Assembly: GCA_002347705.1 (NCBI GenBank)
Contig: DDWY01000053.1
Coordinates: 3,896-26,212 of the forward strand
DNA length: 22,317 bases
Source: Anaerolineaceae bacterium UBA2274
GTDB taxonomy: Bacteria; Chloroflexota; Anaerolineae; Anaerolineales; Anaerolineaceae
Direction: 5' to 3'
Numbering within the stretch: the first letter of the stretch is position 1; each line of letters starts with the position of its first letter. The position numbers and the translations under genes are program-made. The notes under the pieces are model-generated. The model ran no database searches and was not told where the DNA came from. It worked only from the letters and a program-made list of their open reading frames with translations. This document shows positions 1 to 7,666 of this stretch, piece by piece.

Positions 1-729
1 ATCATTGGGCTGACTGTTGGAACGAGCGGGGTGATCTTTGCCAGCACCCCTGCGCCGCTAATTGAGCCGGAAGGTCGGCTGCATGCTTTTTGCCACGCCG
101 GGCCGGGTCTGTGGCACTTTATGGGTGTGATGCTATCCGCTGCCGGTAGTTTGCAGTGGTACCGCGACACCCTGGCTCCCGAAGTCAGTTTTGACGATCT
201 GCTGCGCGAGGCGGAAACGGTGCCAGCAGGCAGTGAGGGATTGCTGTTTCTGCCTTATTTGAGTGGCGAACGTACCCCCCACCCAGACCCATTAGCCCGG
301 GGCGCTTTCATCGGTCTGACCCTGCGCCACACGCGCGGGCATATGACCCGCGCTGTCCTGGAAGGCGTCGCTTTCGGCTTGAAAGACAGTTTCAATCTGA
401 TCCGGGATGCCGGTTTGGAGAGCGTCAGCCAGGTGCGCGCTTCGGGTGGGGGAACGAAGGGTGCCTTATGGCGCCAGATTTTGGCAGACGTGCTTGAGAG
501 CGAGCTGGTCAGCGTCAATACTGCTGAAGGAGGGGCTTTCGGAGCCGCGCTTCTGGCTGGGGTGGGGCGAGGCGCATGGCCGGATGTGGTCACAGCTTGC
601 CATGAAACCATCCAGATTACGGGAAAGACCGATCCCAACCCAGATAATTTCGAGGTTTATCGGCACTCCTATCAACTCTACCGCGAACTCTACCCGTTAT
701 TGAAATCTACTTTTAAACAACTTACTTGA
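1..729 (+). CDS. xylB: Xylulokinase (FGGY carbohydrate kinase), C-terminal part
   Basis: The gene is cut by the left window edge; 242 residues of the C-terminal half are visible, open from base 1. FGGY kinases phosphorylate sugars with ATP, and xylulokinase makes D-xylulose 5-phosphate in the cytoplasm. The fragment opens with the GTSGVIFA motif typical of xylulokinase, followed by GERTPHPDP, the RGAFIGLT stretch, the helix MTRAVLEGVAFGLKDS, the ATPase-fold glycine motif ASGGGTKGALW and the closing EGGAFGAALLAG. These lie in the order and spacing of XylB. The stop is followed 19 bp later by a beta-glucosidase gene on the same strand, so the two are probably co-transcribed in a plant-sugar operon. 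The active-site aspartate lies in the missing N-terminal half or near the edge. Other FGGY kinases (ribulokinase, glycerol kinase) are less likely from these motifs. Confidence 0.88.
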   Translation: MIGLTVGTSGVIFASTPAPLIEPEGRLHAFCHAGPGLWHFMGVMLSAAGSLQWYRDTLAPEVSFDDLLREAETVPAGSEGLLFLPYLSGERTPHPDPLARGAFIGLTLRHTRGHMTRAVLEGVAFGLKDSFNLIRDAGLESVSQVRASGGGTKGALWRQILADVLESELVSVNTAEGGAFGAALLAGVGRGAWPDVVTACHETIQITGKTDPNPDNFEVYRHSYQLYRELYPLLKSTFKQLT

Positions 730-748
730 TCAACAAAGGATAAACGCC

Positions 749-2095
749 ATGACATCATTGATTAAATTCCCAAAAAACTTCCTGTGGGGGACTGCCACTT
801 GTGCTTACCAAATCGAAGGCGCGGTTAAGGAGGACGGCAGGGGAGAGTCAATCTGGGATGTGTTTTCCCATACGCACGGGAACACATTCAACGGGGATAC
901 CGGAGATGTTGCCTGCGACCACTATCACTGCTGGCGGGAAGACATCCAACTGATGAAATCCTTGGGCTACAAAGCTTACCGCTTTTCGATTGCCTGGCCG
1001 CGCATTTTGCCAGAAGGGCGCGGCAGGATCAATCAGCCCGGCCTGGACTTTTACAACAGGCTGATTGATGGGCTTTTGGAAGCGAATATTCAACCTTTGG
1101 CGACCCTCTACCACTGGGATTTACCAGCCGCTTTGGAGGGAGCCTGGCTGAACCGTTCGGTCGTGGATGCCTTTGCCGAGTATTCAGGCTTGGCAGCACG
1201 CCATTTCGGCGATAGAGTGAAATTGTGGTTCACCATCAATGAGCCCTGGTGTGCCAGCCATCTGAGCTATACCTTTGGTGAACACGCACCGGGAATGAAA
1301 GACCGCTCCAAGGGCATTCTGGCAGCTCACCACCTCCTGCTGGCTCACGGGGAAGCGGTTAAGGAATTGCGTAAGGCGATCCCGGACGCGCAAGTTGGGA
1401 TCGTATTGAATATGAGCCCGATACATAATGACCCCGATGCTCCGGTTAGTGAGGACAGAATTCGTTTTATGGACGGCGAGCTCAACCGCTGGTTTGCAGA
1501 TTCCCTCTATGGGCGCGGCTATCCCCAGGATATGCTGGAGGATTATGTGCGCATGGGTGCGCTGGAGTCAACTCAGCCCGATTTCATCAAACCTGGCGAC
1601 ATGGAACTTATCGCGGCGGAAACTGATCTCTTGGGTATTAATTACTATACGCGGGTATTTGTTTCAGAAGACTCAAATGGGGTTCATAACGAGAATCGGG
1701 ATGTGCCAAAGACTGATATGGGTTGGGAGCTCTATCCGGAAGGTCTGTATGAAATCCTTGAGCGGGTGAACCGGGAATATCACCCCAAGCAGCTCATGGT
1801 CACGGAAAATGGCGCCAGTTATGCCGATGGTCCTGATGAGACTGGCAAAGTCCATGACCAAAGGCGCATTGATTACCTTCAGACCCACATCCGTCAAGTC
1901 TGGCAGGCGATTCAGGCTGGCATTCCAGTCACGGGATACTTGCAGTGGTCCTTGATGGATAACTTTGAGTGGGCCAGGGGATATTCCCAGCGGTTTGGTG
2001 TCATTTACGTGGATTACAAAACTCAAAAACGCACCATCAAAGACAGTGCTTACTGGTTTAGCGATTATATTAGAAATGTATTATCTTTTGACTGA
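749..2095 (+). CDS. GH1 family beta-glucosidase
   Basis: A complete 448-residue glycoside hydrolase family 1 enzyme, a retaining beta-glycosidase that cleaves cello-oligosaccharides or other beta-glucosides. The N-terminus has the family signature FLWGTATCAYQIEGA (residues 11-25). The acid/base glutamate is E165 in TINEPW and the nucleophile is E353 in VTENGA. NYYTR, QWSLMDNFEWARGY and the aglycone-site tryptophans are also in place. Length matches the family (about 440-450), and with no signal peptide it should be cytoplasmic. The ATG is preceded by AAAGGA at a good distance. It follows xylB by 19 bp, suggesting one transcript for uptake-derived disaccharide breakdown. GH1 also contains 6-phospho-beta-glucosidases and beta-galactosidases; the overall motif set is closer to ordinary beta-glucosidases, but substrate cannot be fixed from sequence alone. 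Confidence 0.95.
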   Translation: MTSLIKFPKNFLWGTATCAYQIEGAVKEDGRGESIWDVFSHTHGNTFNGDTGDVACDHYHCWREDIQLMKSLGYKAYRFSIAWPRILPEGRGRINQPGLDFYNRLIDGLLEANIQPLATLYHWDLPAALEGAWLNRSVVDAFAEYSGLAARHFGDRVKLWFTINEPWCASHLSYTFGEHAPGMKDRSKGILAAHHLLLAHGEAVKELRKAIPDAQVGIVLNMSPIHNDPDAPVSEDRIRFMDGELNRWFADSLYGRGYPQDMLEDYVRMGALESTQPDFIKPGDMELIAAETDLLGINYYTRVFVSEDSNGVHNENRDVPKTDMGWELYPEGLYEILERVNREYHPKQLMVTENGASYADGPDETGKVHDQRRIDYLQTHIRQVWQAIQAGIPVTGYLQWSLMDNFEWARGYSQRFGVIYVDYKTQKRTIKDSAYWFSDYIRNVLSFD

Positions 2096-2211
2096 TCAGT
2101 GGAATGTAATGAGTATCAGGATGGGATAAAACCTAAAAATCCACAGCCTGATGGCGATGGAGATTGAATTGCTTGCAAACTAAGTATGTACCGACTTTTT
2201 TTGGAGGTATT

Positions 2212-2399
2212 TTGCTGACACCCTCGCTATCTGAACCTATTGGGGATTATGTAAGCATACTCAGTGAAACGTTTTATAAAATCAGCATCATGATACCATG
2301 CCGCCTTTTTTTATGAGTATCGTCAGTGGGGCCGATCACTGGCTGTTTGTTGCCTCAACCGGTGGACTCCTGAGTTTCTCAGTTTTCGATATTTTTTGA
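2212..2399 (+). pseudogene. Possible frameshifted gene remnant
   Basis: A GGAGG at 2203-2207 precedes a TTG at 2212 that opens a 34-codon frame ending at 2316. At the run of seven T (2306-2312) the coding-like signal passes to the next frame, which reads MPPFFMSIVSGADHWLFV from 2298 onward, then ASTGGLL, and stops at 2397. From memory this second piece resembles a conserved stretch of large cellobiose-phosphorylase-like proteins (SGSDxWLFVxSTGGLTAGR). That would fit the neighbouring beta-glucosidase, but the recollection is unverified. The resemblance ends at about 2370, exactly where the dispersed repeat at 2374 begins. A decayed start fragment of such a gene is the reading I favour; a chance open stretch is the alternative. 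Confidence 0.33.
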
Positions 2400-2446
2400 A
2401 TATTCTCTCGTTGGGAAGCTGTTTTCAGGGTACTAAAATGAGAAAC
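2374..2446. repeat. Dispersed 72-73 bp repeat with inverted ends, copy A
   Basis: The segment begins GTTTCTCA (2374-2381) and ends with its exact reverse complement TGAGAAAC (2439-2446). A diverged copy occurs at 9164-9235. The right-hand 33 bases match at 28 positions, and the left end is identical over 8 bases. The first bases also form a small hairpin, TGAG-TTT-CTCA. The element sits in the 466-bp gene-free spacer 2096-2561, which otherwise holds only the possible gene remnant described separately and no clear terminator. Confidence 0.6.
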
Positions 2447-2561
2447 TCCAGTGTGACTTTTATAACCAAAATTTTGTAGCGGGTATCCAATCCGCTGTGT
2501 TAGTCTTTACCTTTACTACATCGCATGTTATTGGAGGGATGGCACGGAGCTGTAGCTATTG

Positions 2562-3116
2562 TTAAAACACCTTTTCCACCAACTGGCTGTATTCCTGCCA
2601 CGCGGGATAATGCGCTAACTCCGCGGTCGCATCGGCAATGGCGCGATAATACCAGGCATGCATTTGGGGGTCTTGCTGGTAGAAACGCTTCCAAAGTTCG
2701 TCGCCAATTGCCAGGTGATCCCGGTATATGGCGCGAATGTTGGAGAGCTTGTCTGCGAGGGCGATTATCTTCACAGCAATATCCCTCTCATTACTGAGGC
2801 GTTCTATAGTTTCCTGCTTGCGGGTCAGCCAGGTTTCCGAAGCAGGGAGGTCTTTCCGCTTGTTTTCGGTCTCTGACTGAACAAGATCAGCCACACGCGG
2901 ACAAAATTTCTCTGCGATCTCATCCAGGGATATTCCTGCATCCTCCAGGGTGTCGTGCAGAACAGCGGCGGCGATAATTTCTTGATCGTCTGTCATGCTT
3001 GCCACGATCGCGGCAGCTTCCAGGGGATGCAAGATGTAAGGGGTGGTCGTTCCTTTGCGCACCTGCCCGCTGGGGGCAAGGGTCGCAAAAATGATTGCCT
3101 CATCTAACAGAGTCAA
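2562..3116 (-). CDS. Small HD-domain (p)ppGpp hydrolase (SpoT/MESH1-like)
   Basis: A 184-residue stand-alone metal-dependent HD phosphohydrolase like the hydrolase domain of Rel/SpoT. Ligands are in order: H30 in LHPLEAA, H54-D55 with E58-D59 in LHDTLEDAG, and D122 in ALADKLSNIR. Family members of this size (small alarmone hydrolases, MESH1) remove the 3' pyrophosphate from (p)ppGpp, or in some cases act on NADPH. No synthetase, TGS or ACT domain is present, so it should only hydrolyse. The start is a TTG at 3116, chosen because AAGGAGGAG lies just upstream and no ATG or GTG is available nearby in frame. It lies 73 bp downstream of the lipoprotein gene on the same strand and could be co-transcribed with it. 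Function by family is well supported; the true nucleotide substrate is open. Confidence 0.87.
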   Translation of the reverse strand: MTLLDEAIIFATLAPSGQVRKGTTTPYILHPLEAAAIVASMTDDQEIIAAAVLHDTLEDAGISLDEIAEKFCPRVADLVQSETENKRKDLPASETWLTRKQETIERLSNERDIAVKIIALADKLSNIRAIYRDHLAIGDELWKRFYQQDPQMHAWYYRAIADATAELAHYPAWQEYSQLVEKVF

Positions 3117-3189
3117 TTCTCCTCCTTTTTGTAAACCTTGTCTAACTGTGTGACTGTTAGGCTTGTTTTTCAGGCCGGCTTAGCCATGC

Positions 3190-4962
3190 TCAATTTTGCG
3201 CGCTCCAGCTATAAGTAGCTATGACAATGCCCGCCAGGGAGCATTCGATGATACCACGTATAGAGTTTTGGCCACCGCTTTGGCTTGCTGATCCATCAAA
3301 CCCGCAAGTCATCGCGAAGCCGCCTTCCTCCATCTTAACGGAAAAATACACAGAGTTGCCCGCATATTGTGCATCTCCACTAAAGCCGTTTACGGTTGCC
3401 GTACCTGTGCCGGCTACGTTGAGCTGCAATGTAACAGGCAAGCTGCCCGCTGCTTCTACACCTTCCGCAGTAGATTGCAGAACAGCACTGTTGCTATAAG
3501 TGCCAGCGAGACTGTTTGTCGTAATCGGAGCTGCTGTAGGTTCCTGTTGTCCTCCGGTCAGGGTTCCCTCTCCCTCCTCTGGAGTATCTGTATCAAGCGC
3601 TTCCTGACTTTGATCTCCATCCTCTCCAGCCAGCTGAGCCATTTGAGCTCTGAGCTCCTGCATTTTTGCCTCAGCTTCTTCAGAGCCAACCGTGTTTGCC
3701 AGAATCAGCTCCTCCAGGGATGTGCCTTCTTGCTTAGGAAGAGACAACTTTAATCCTTCCAGCGTTTTTTCGACATCCGGAAGGTTTCCCTCCATTGCCT
3801 CGATGAGCTTTGCGATAACACGTGAGGTCGCGTTTTTTGTCATTTCGACTGCGATACCTGTGATCTTACCAGGGCTACTCCACTCCATCATCGCTTCGCC
3901 TAAGAAGGCGATCTCATCGATTGCAGAGGTCGGATCCATCGTAACCAGACCCATCACCATGGAGATTGGCTGGATTACTTCCCCAGCTTCTTTGAAGTCG
4001 ACTGTTACCTGGTGGTCTTCACCCAGGATGATGGAGCTGGTGGTCTGCCCAACGTCAACAATACAGTCCACACCGCCTACTATTATGGCTCCAGCCACTG
4101 GCACAGACATGCTGCTGCCGGCTAATGCGGTCAGCGTGCCGCCTCCGGTGGCAATGGTTGCCCCAACGAAAAGACCTACCTTGCTGCCCGTCTTGTATCC
4201 CTCCACGACGTTGATGCTGCGGGTGTACTCGGCTACCTCAGCCTGGGCTTCTTCCTGATCGGCAGCATTGCGGATAATTTTCTGCGCAAGTTCCATTTGC
4301 TCGACGGCTGTTTTTGTGTCAGTGCCGAGCTGCTCGGCGAGTTGTTTATAACGCTGCGCGCCTCGAAGCGCGTCATATTGCTTCGACAGGTTTTCAGCCC
4401 AGGTTTGCCGGTCGATCACCTGCCCGGTATAACTGGCAAGCGCGATTGATGGAACGTCTGATCCTCTTGAAGCGAGGTCTCCGAATGGTGTTTGTGGTTG
4501 ATAGCCAGTTGCTGTTTCCAATAATAAGATTGCTTGGTCGGTGATTTGCTCAGCCTCTGAAGCGAGTGCTTCTGCGGTTTGCCAGATTGCGACCAGTTCA
4601 TCCATTTGGGCTTCAAACGCCCCTTCGGGCATGGAGGTGAAATCTGCCAATAAGAGCTCTTCAGTCTTCAGACGGGCATAGATGTAATACCTTAATGTCA
4701 GCGCGGTGGCTTCGTTTGCAGTTTTCAAAGGTTGCGGACCCAGATCCCGTTCAATGATGACTGGTTCTGTTTCAACAACTTCGGCTGCTGTTTGCAGAAC
4801 CTGAGAATCCGGCTCTTGTTTCACGGTTGGCGATTCTGTTTCAGCCGATTTTGGTGCTCCGCAGGCAACAAGCCCAAAGAGGATTACGAAAGCCAGAAGG
4901 ATGGCAAGAGAATGCCTGATTGTTTTCATCAAGCAAGGTTTTTGATTAAGGTAATTTTTCAT
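3190..4962 (-). CDS. Uncharacterised large lipoprotein
   Basis: I do not recognise the family. The 590-residue product starts with a basic region, a hydrophobic segment (about residues 15-33) and a lipobox LVAC with C34, so it is predicted to be an exported lipid-anchored protein. A Thr/Glu/Pro-rich linker follows. Residues about 85-260 are helical and Glu/Gln/Ala-rich. A Gly/Ala-rich hydrophobic stretch at about 260-310 (VGLFVGATIATGGG onward) could insert in or lie on a membrane. A Glu/Gln-rich low-complexity linker at about 445-480 leads to a C-terminal beta-rich, Gly/Ser-rich domain (about 485-590) beginning GTYSNSAVL and holding two cysteines. The ATG at 4962 is preferred over the internal ATG at 4929 because AAAAGGAAT lies upstream only of the first. 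The gene diverges from the dehydrogenase at 5164 across a 201-bp AT-rich spacer. Confidence 0.8.
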   Translation of the reverse strand: MKNYLNQKPCLMKTIRHSLAILLAFVILFGLVACGAPKSAETESPTVKQEPDSQVLQTAAEVVETEPVIIERDLGPQPLKTANEATALTLRYYIYARLKTEELLLADFTSMPEGAFEAQMDELVAIWQTAEALASEAEQITDQAILLLETATGYQPQTPFGDLASRGSDVPSIALASYTGQVIDRQTWAENLSKQYDALRGAQRYKQLAEQLGTDTKTAVEQMELAQKIIRNAADQEEAQAEVAEYTRSINVVEGYKTGSKVGLFVGATIATGGGTLTALAGSSMSVPVAGAIIVGGVDCIVDVGQTTSSIILGEDHQVTVDFKEAGEVIQPISMVMGLVTMDPTSAIDEIAFLGEAMMEWSSPGKITGIAVEMTKNATSRVIAKLIEAMEGNLPDVEKTLEGLKLSLPKQEGTSLEELILANTVGSEEAEAKMQELRAQMAQLAGEDGDQSQEALDTDTPEEGEGTLTGGQQEPTAAPITTNSLAGTYSNSAVLQSTAEGVEAAGSLPVTLQLNVAGTGTATVNGFSGDAQYAGNSVYFSVKMEEGGFAMTCGFDGSASQSGGQNSIRGIIECSLAGIVIATYSWSAQN

Positions 4963-5163
4963 TTTTGATTCCTTTTGACAGGTTACTATGGATTTTTTTC
5001 AAATGTTTAACAAATTACAATTTGTCAGACATTACTCTCTATTATAGTAGAAATTTCAATAAATATTTCTATTTCGAGGGTCAGCAAAACTACAAGCATC
5101 ATTACCTAAATTTTGCGTATACTTACAAAACTGGCATCTGGGACTGGGAAGGAATGAACACTA

Positions 5164-6810
5164 ATGCACGAGATTTATTCGAAAACCGCGCCTGAGGCGG
5201 ACTTCTCTCAAGTCAAGCGGATTGAGGGGTTTGAAAACATTCAGGCCGAGAATTCTGCATATCTCAGTGATGAATCAAAGTTATCTGCCAAGCCATTCGA
5301 CTACCTGTTCTTCCCAAAGAGTGAGGGTGAGCTTGCCGCAGTCGTGAAGTGGCTAAACCGGCAAAAGATTCCCTTTACCGTTGCGGGTGCCCGTACTGGT
5401 CTGGTTGGGGGCTGCGTGCCGCAGGAGGGGGCACTGATCTCGCTTGAGTATCTGGATAAGGTGATTGAGGTCTACTGGGACGAGCCTTCAGGCGAATGGA
5501 GAATCAAGGCGCAGACGAGCGTCAGCCTGAAAAATCTGGACAGCATGTTAAGGGTCAAACAGATACCCTTGCTTGAGCAGAGTCCGGACGAAGTGATTCG
5601 CAGGCATTATGCGGATTTCAGGGAGGATATTGACCAATACTTTTACCCCCCTGACCCGACCGAAATGAGCGCCTCATTGGGCGGCTCCGTGGTCACCAAC
5701 GCTTCGGGCGCCAGAACCTACCGATACGGGCCAACGCGCGCGTGGATCAGGGGGATGCGTGTGTTTTTGCCGAATGGCGAATACCTGGATATACCAAGGG
5801 GGAAATACACAGCCTCACCCGGAGGGCAATTTGTTGTTTACGATTCGAAGGGCGGCGCAAGGACTATTACTATTCCAGATTACCCGCAGCCGCGCACGAA
5901 AAGCACCGCTGGTTTTTACACCGCTCCGCAGATGGATTTGATCGACTTGTTCATCGGTTCCGAAGGTGTTTTGGGGATTGTCACAAGCGTGGACGTTGCC
6001 CTGCTTCGGCATGAAGATAAGGTTTCGATCATCCAGTTCATGGATTCAGACGAGCAGGCTGTCACTTTGGCGGACGCGTTGCGGACCGAAGATCGCATTC
6101 AACTGGACTTTCTTGAATTTTATTCAGGCAATGCCCTGGATCTGCTTAGGCGTTTGCAGCGCGAAGAGCCATCCACGGTAGGAATGCCGCCCATCCCTGA
6201 AAATGCCAGGGCGGCAGTGTTTTTTGAGATGAGTTTTGATCCGCACCAGGAAGATTTGGATTTCTCCATCCTCGAAGCGGTTATCAATGGCTGCGGGGGC
6301 AGCCTTGAGCGTTCGTGGGCGGGGTATGAGAGCCGGGAATTGGATCGTTTCAAAGTCTTCAGGCACATGGTCCCCGAGACAATCAACAGCATCATTGCTG
6401 AAAGAAAGAAGCAATATCCAGATATTCATAAGTTGGGTACGGACATGGCTGTGCCAGATGGCCACATGCGCGAAATGTGGGATTTGTATCGATCGCGCTG
6501 CGAAGCCCTGCAGTTGGAATGGTGTGCCTTCGGGCATATTGGCAACAACCACATCCACGTCAACATCCTGCCCAGGAACCTGGAGGAACTGGAAAAAGGC
6601 ATGCAGCTTTACGAAGTTTTTGCGCAGAGAGCAGTGGAGTTGGGCGGTTCGGTCTCAGCGGAGCACGGCATCGGCAAGATCAAAGCCAAGTTTCTAAAAT
6701 ATATGTTCACTCCGGAACAAATAGAGCAGATGAGAAGCGTCAAGAATGCCCTGGACCCGCAAAATTTGTTGAATCCCAACGATATTTTTCCGGTTGAGGT
6801 GACCGCATGA
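5164..6810 (+). CDS. FAD-linked dehydrogenase, D-lactate/glycolate type (GlcD/LctD-like)
   Basis: A 548-residue flavoprotein of the FAD_binding_4 / FAD-oxidase_C family, which oxidises 2-hydroxy acids such as D-lactate or glycolate. The PCMH-type FAD domain starts near residue 45 (FFPKSEGELAAVVKWL) with VAGARTGLVGGCVP. The second FAD-binding stretch is YPPDPTEMSASLGGSVVTNA, followed by GSEGVLGIVT. The C-terminal substrate domain has HIGNNHIHVN and the family-ending AEHGIGK. It is longer than the usual 460-490 residues, with extra sequence around residues 215-260. No signal peptide is seen. AAGGA lies 10 bases before the ATG. It overlaps etfB by ATGA, which points to translational coupling, and etfA follows. 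That gene set matches the Ldh-Etf complex of acetogens (lctBCD), so lactate is the best guess; glycolate or another 2-hydroxy acid remains possible. Confidence 0.88.
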   Translation: MHEIYSKTAPEADFSQVKRIEGFENIQAENSAYLSDESKLSAKPFDYLFFPKSEGELAAVVKWLNRQKIPFTVAGARTGLVGGCVPQEGALISLEYLDKVIEVYWDEPSGEWRIKAQTSVSLKNLDSMLRVKQIPLLEQSPDEVIRRHYADFREDIDQYFYPPDPTEMSASLGGSVVTNASGARTYRYGPTRAWIRGMRVFLPNGEYLDIPRGKYTASPGGQFVVYDSKGGARTITIPDYPQPRTKSTAGFYTAPQMDLIDLFIGSEGVLGIVTSVDVALLRHEDKVSIIQFMDSDEQAVTLADALRTEDRIQLDFLEFYSGNALDLLRRLQREEPSTVGMPPIPENARAAVFFEMSFDPHQEDLDFSILEAVINGCGGSLERSWAGYESRELDRFKVFRHMVPETINSIIAERKKQYPDIHKLGTDMAVPDGHMREMWDLYRSRCEALQLEWCAFGHIGNNHIHVNILPRNLEELEKGMQLYEVFAQRAVELGGSVSAEHGIGKIKAKFLKYMFTPEQIEQMRSVKNALDPQNLLNPNDIFPVEVTA

Positions 6811-7607
6811 AGATCGTTGTGTGTGTAAAGCAAGTTCCCGAAGTTACCAACGTGCAGGTGGACCCCAAAACCGGCACCCTGATCCGCGAAGGCGTGAAAT
6901 CCATTCTGAACCCATTCTGCGAGTATGCTCTCGATCATGCCGTTCGCATCAAGGATCGCTTTCAAGACGTCTCGATCACGGTGGTTTCGATGGGTCCGCC
7001 TCAAGCCAGGGATGTGCTGGTGCGAAGCTTTGAGTTGGGGGCAGATGAAGGCATTCTGATCACAGATCGGAAATTCGCTGGGGCGGATACCTGGACCACC
7101 TCCCTCACCCTGGCAGAGGCAATTCGGACTGTTGTACCGGATTATGACCTCGTGCTGGTGGGTAAGCAGGCCATCGATGGCGATACCGCTCAGGTCGGCC
7201 CGGAAATCGCGGAAATACTCGGTTTGCCCCAGATCACATACGCAGTTGATGTGACACTTACGAGTACCCGGAGGCAAGTCAGAGTGACACAGGAAGTCGA
7301 AAAAGGCTATGAAGTAATCGAAGCCACTCTGCCAGCCCTGGTCACCTGCAGTAAGGGTGAGGTCGTAAGGCGCGCGCCGTCGTTTAAGGATGTCATCAAT
7401 GCCCGCCAGAAACCGATCCGGTTAGTGAGTGCCAGTGATTTACAGATCCCGGAGGAACAATTGGGCTTGCAGGGTTCATACACGCAGGTTGTGAAGGTCT
7501 TTCCGCCGCCGGCGAAAAAGTCCAGCCTCTTGTTGCAAAACCTGGAAGCAGCGGACGCCGCCAGGGAAATATTCGGGTTCTTGAGAGAAAAACGGTTTGT
7601 CGAATGA
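6807..7607 (+). CDS. etfB: Electron transfer flavoprotein subunit beta
   Basis: A 266-residue EtfB/FixA-family protein, starting with the typical MKIVVCVKQVPEV. It has the DHAVRIKD stretch, the FELGADEGILI segment and the nucleotide-binding motif GKQAIDGDTAQVGPE found in nearly all ETF beta chains. The partner alpha subunit is encoded 53 bp downstream. ETF accepts electrons from a dehydrogenase, here most likely the FAD enzyme encoded immediately upstream, whose stop overlaps this start in ATGA (6807-6810). In the bifurcating class the beta subunit binds the second FAD and NAD(H). Because the alpha subunit carries a ferredoxin domain and a lactate-type dehydrogenase is linked, I infer the bifurcating/confurcating class rather than the ordinary respiratory one. 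The sequence is intact. Confidence 0.95.
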   Translation: MKIVVCVKQVPEVTNVQVDPKTGTLIREGVKSILNPFCEYALDHAVRIKDRFQDVSITVVSMGPPQARDVLVRSFELGADEGILITDRKFAGADTWTTSLTLAEAIRTVVPDYDLVLVGKQAIDGDTAQVGPEIAEILGLPQITYAVDVTLTSTRRQVRVTQEVEKGYEVIEATLPALVTCSKGEVVRRAPSFKDVINARQKPIRLVSASDLQIPEEQLGLQGSYTQVVKVFPPPAKKSSLLLQNLEAADAAREIFGFLREKRFVE

Positions 7608-7666
7608 GCATCATTCTACCGAGCAACCAGACTACTGATAGGAATGGACGCAAGCAATTATGTTAA
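7604..7666 (+). CDS. Possible 20-codon coupling ORF between etfB and etfA
   Basis: A 20-codon frame (MSIILPSNQT...) begins with an ATG that overlaps the etfB stop as ATGA and ends with TAA at 7664-7666, spanning the etfA ATG at 7660. The etfA start has no convincing Shine-Dalgarno sequence at normal distance (AGGA lies about 16 bases away). Ribosomes finishing etfB could therefore re-initiate here and then again on etfA. The peptide itself has no recognisable motif. A chance frame is quite possible. Confidence 0.22.
   Translation: MSIILPSNQTTDRNGRKQLC

Noticed and set aside
3153..3169. Shared string near 3153 (GACTGTTAGGCTTGTTT) and 9300 (AACTGTCAGGCTTGTTT)
   Set aside because: Only about 15 of 17 bases match, with no common flanks or symmetry, so chance or a weak trace; not counted as a repeat family.
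3692..4258. A 188-codon plus-strand open frame across the lipoprotein gene
   Set aside because: Low-complexity translation antisense to the lipoprotein, which has a signal peptide, lipobox and ribosome-binding site.
4965..5195. A 76-codon plus-strand frame between the lipoprotein and the dehydrogenase
   Set aside because: Mostly AT-rich spacer translation; it lacks a ribosome-binding site and overlaps the start of the dehydrogenase in another frame.
6609..7277. A 222-codon minus-strand open frame across the dehydrogenase-etfB junction
   Set aside because: Antisense to two clear family members that overlap by ATGA; no motif of its own.
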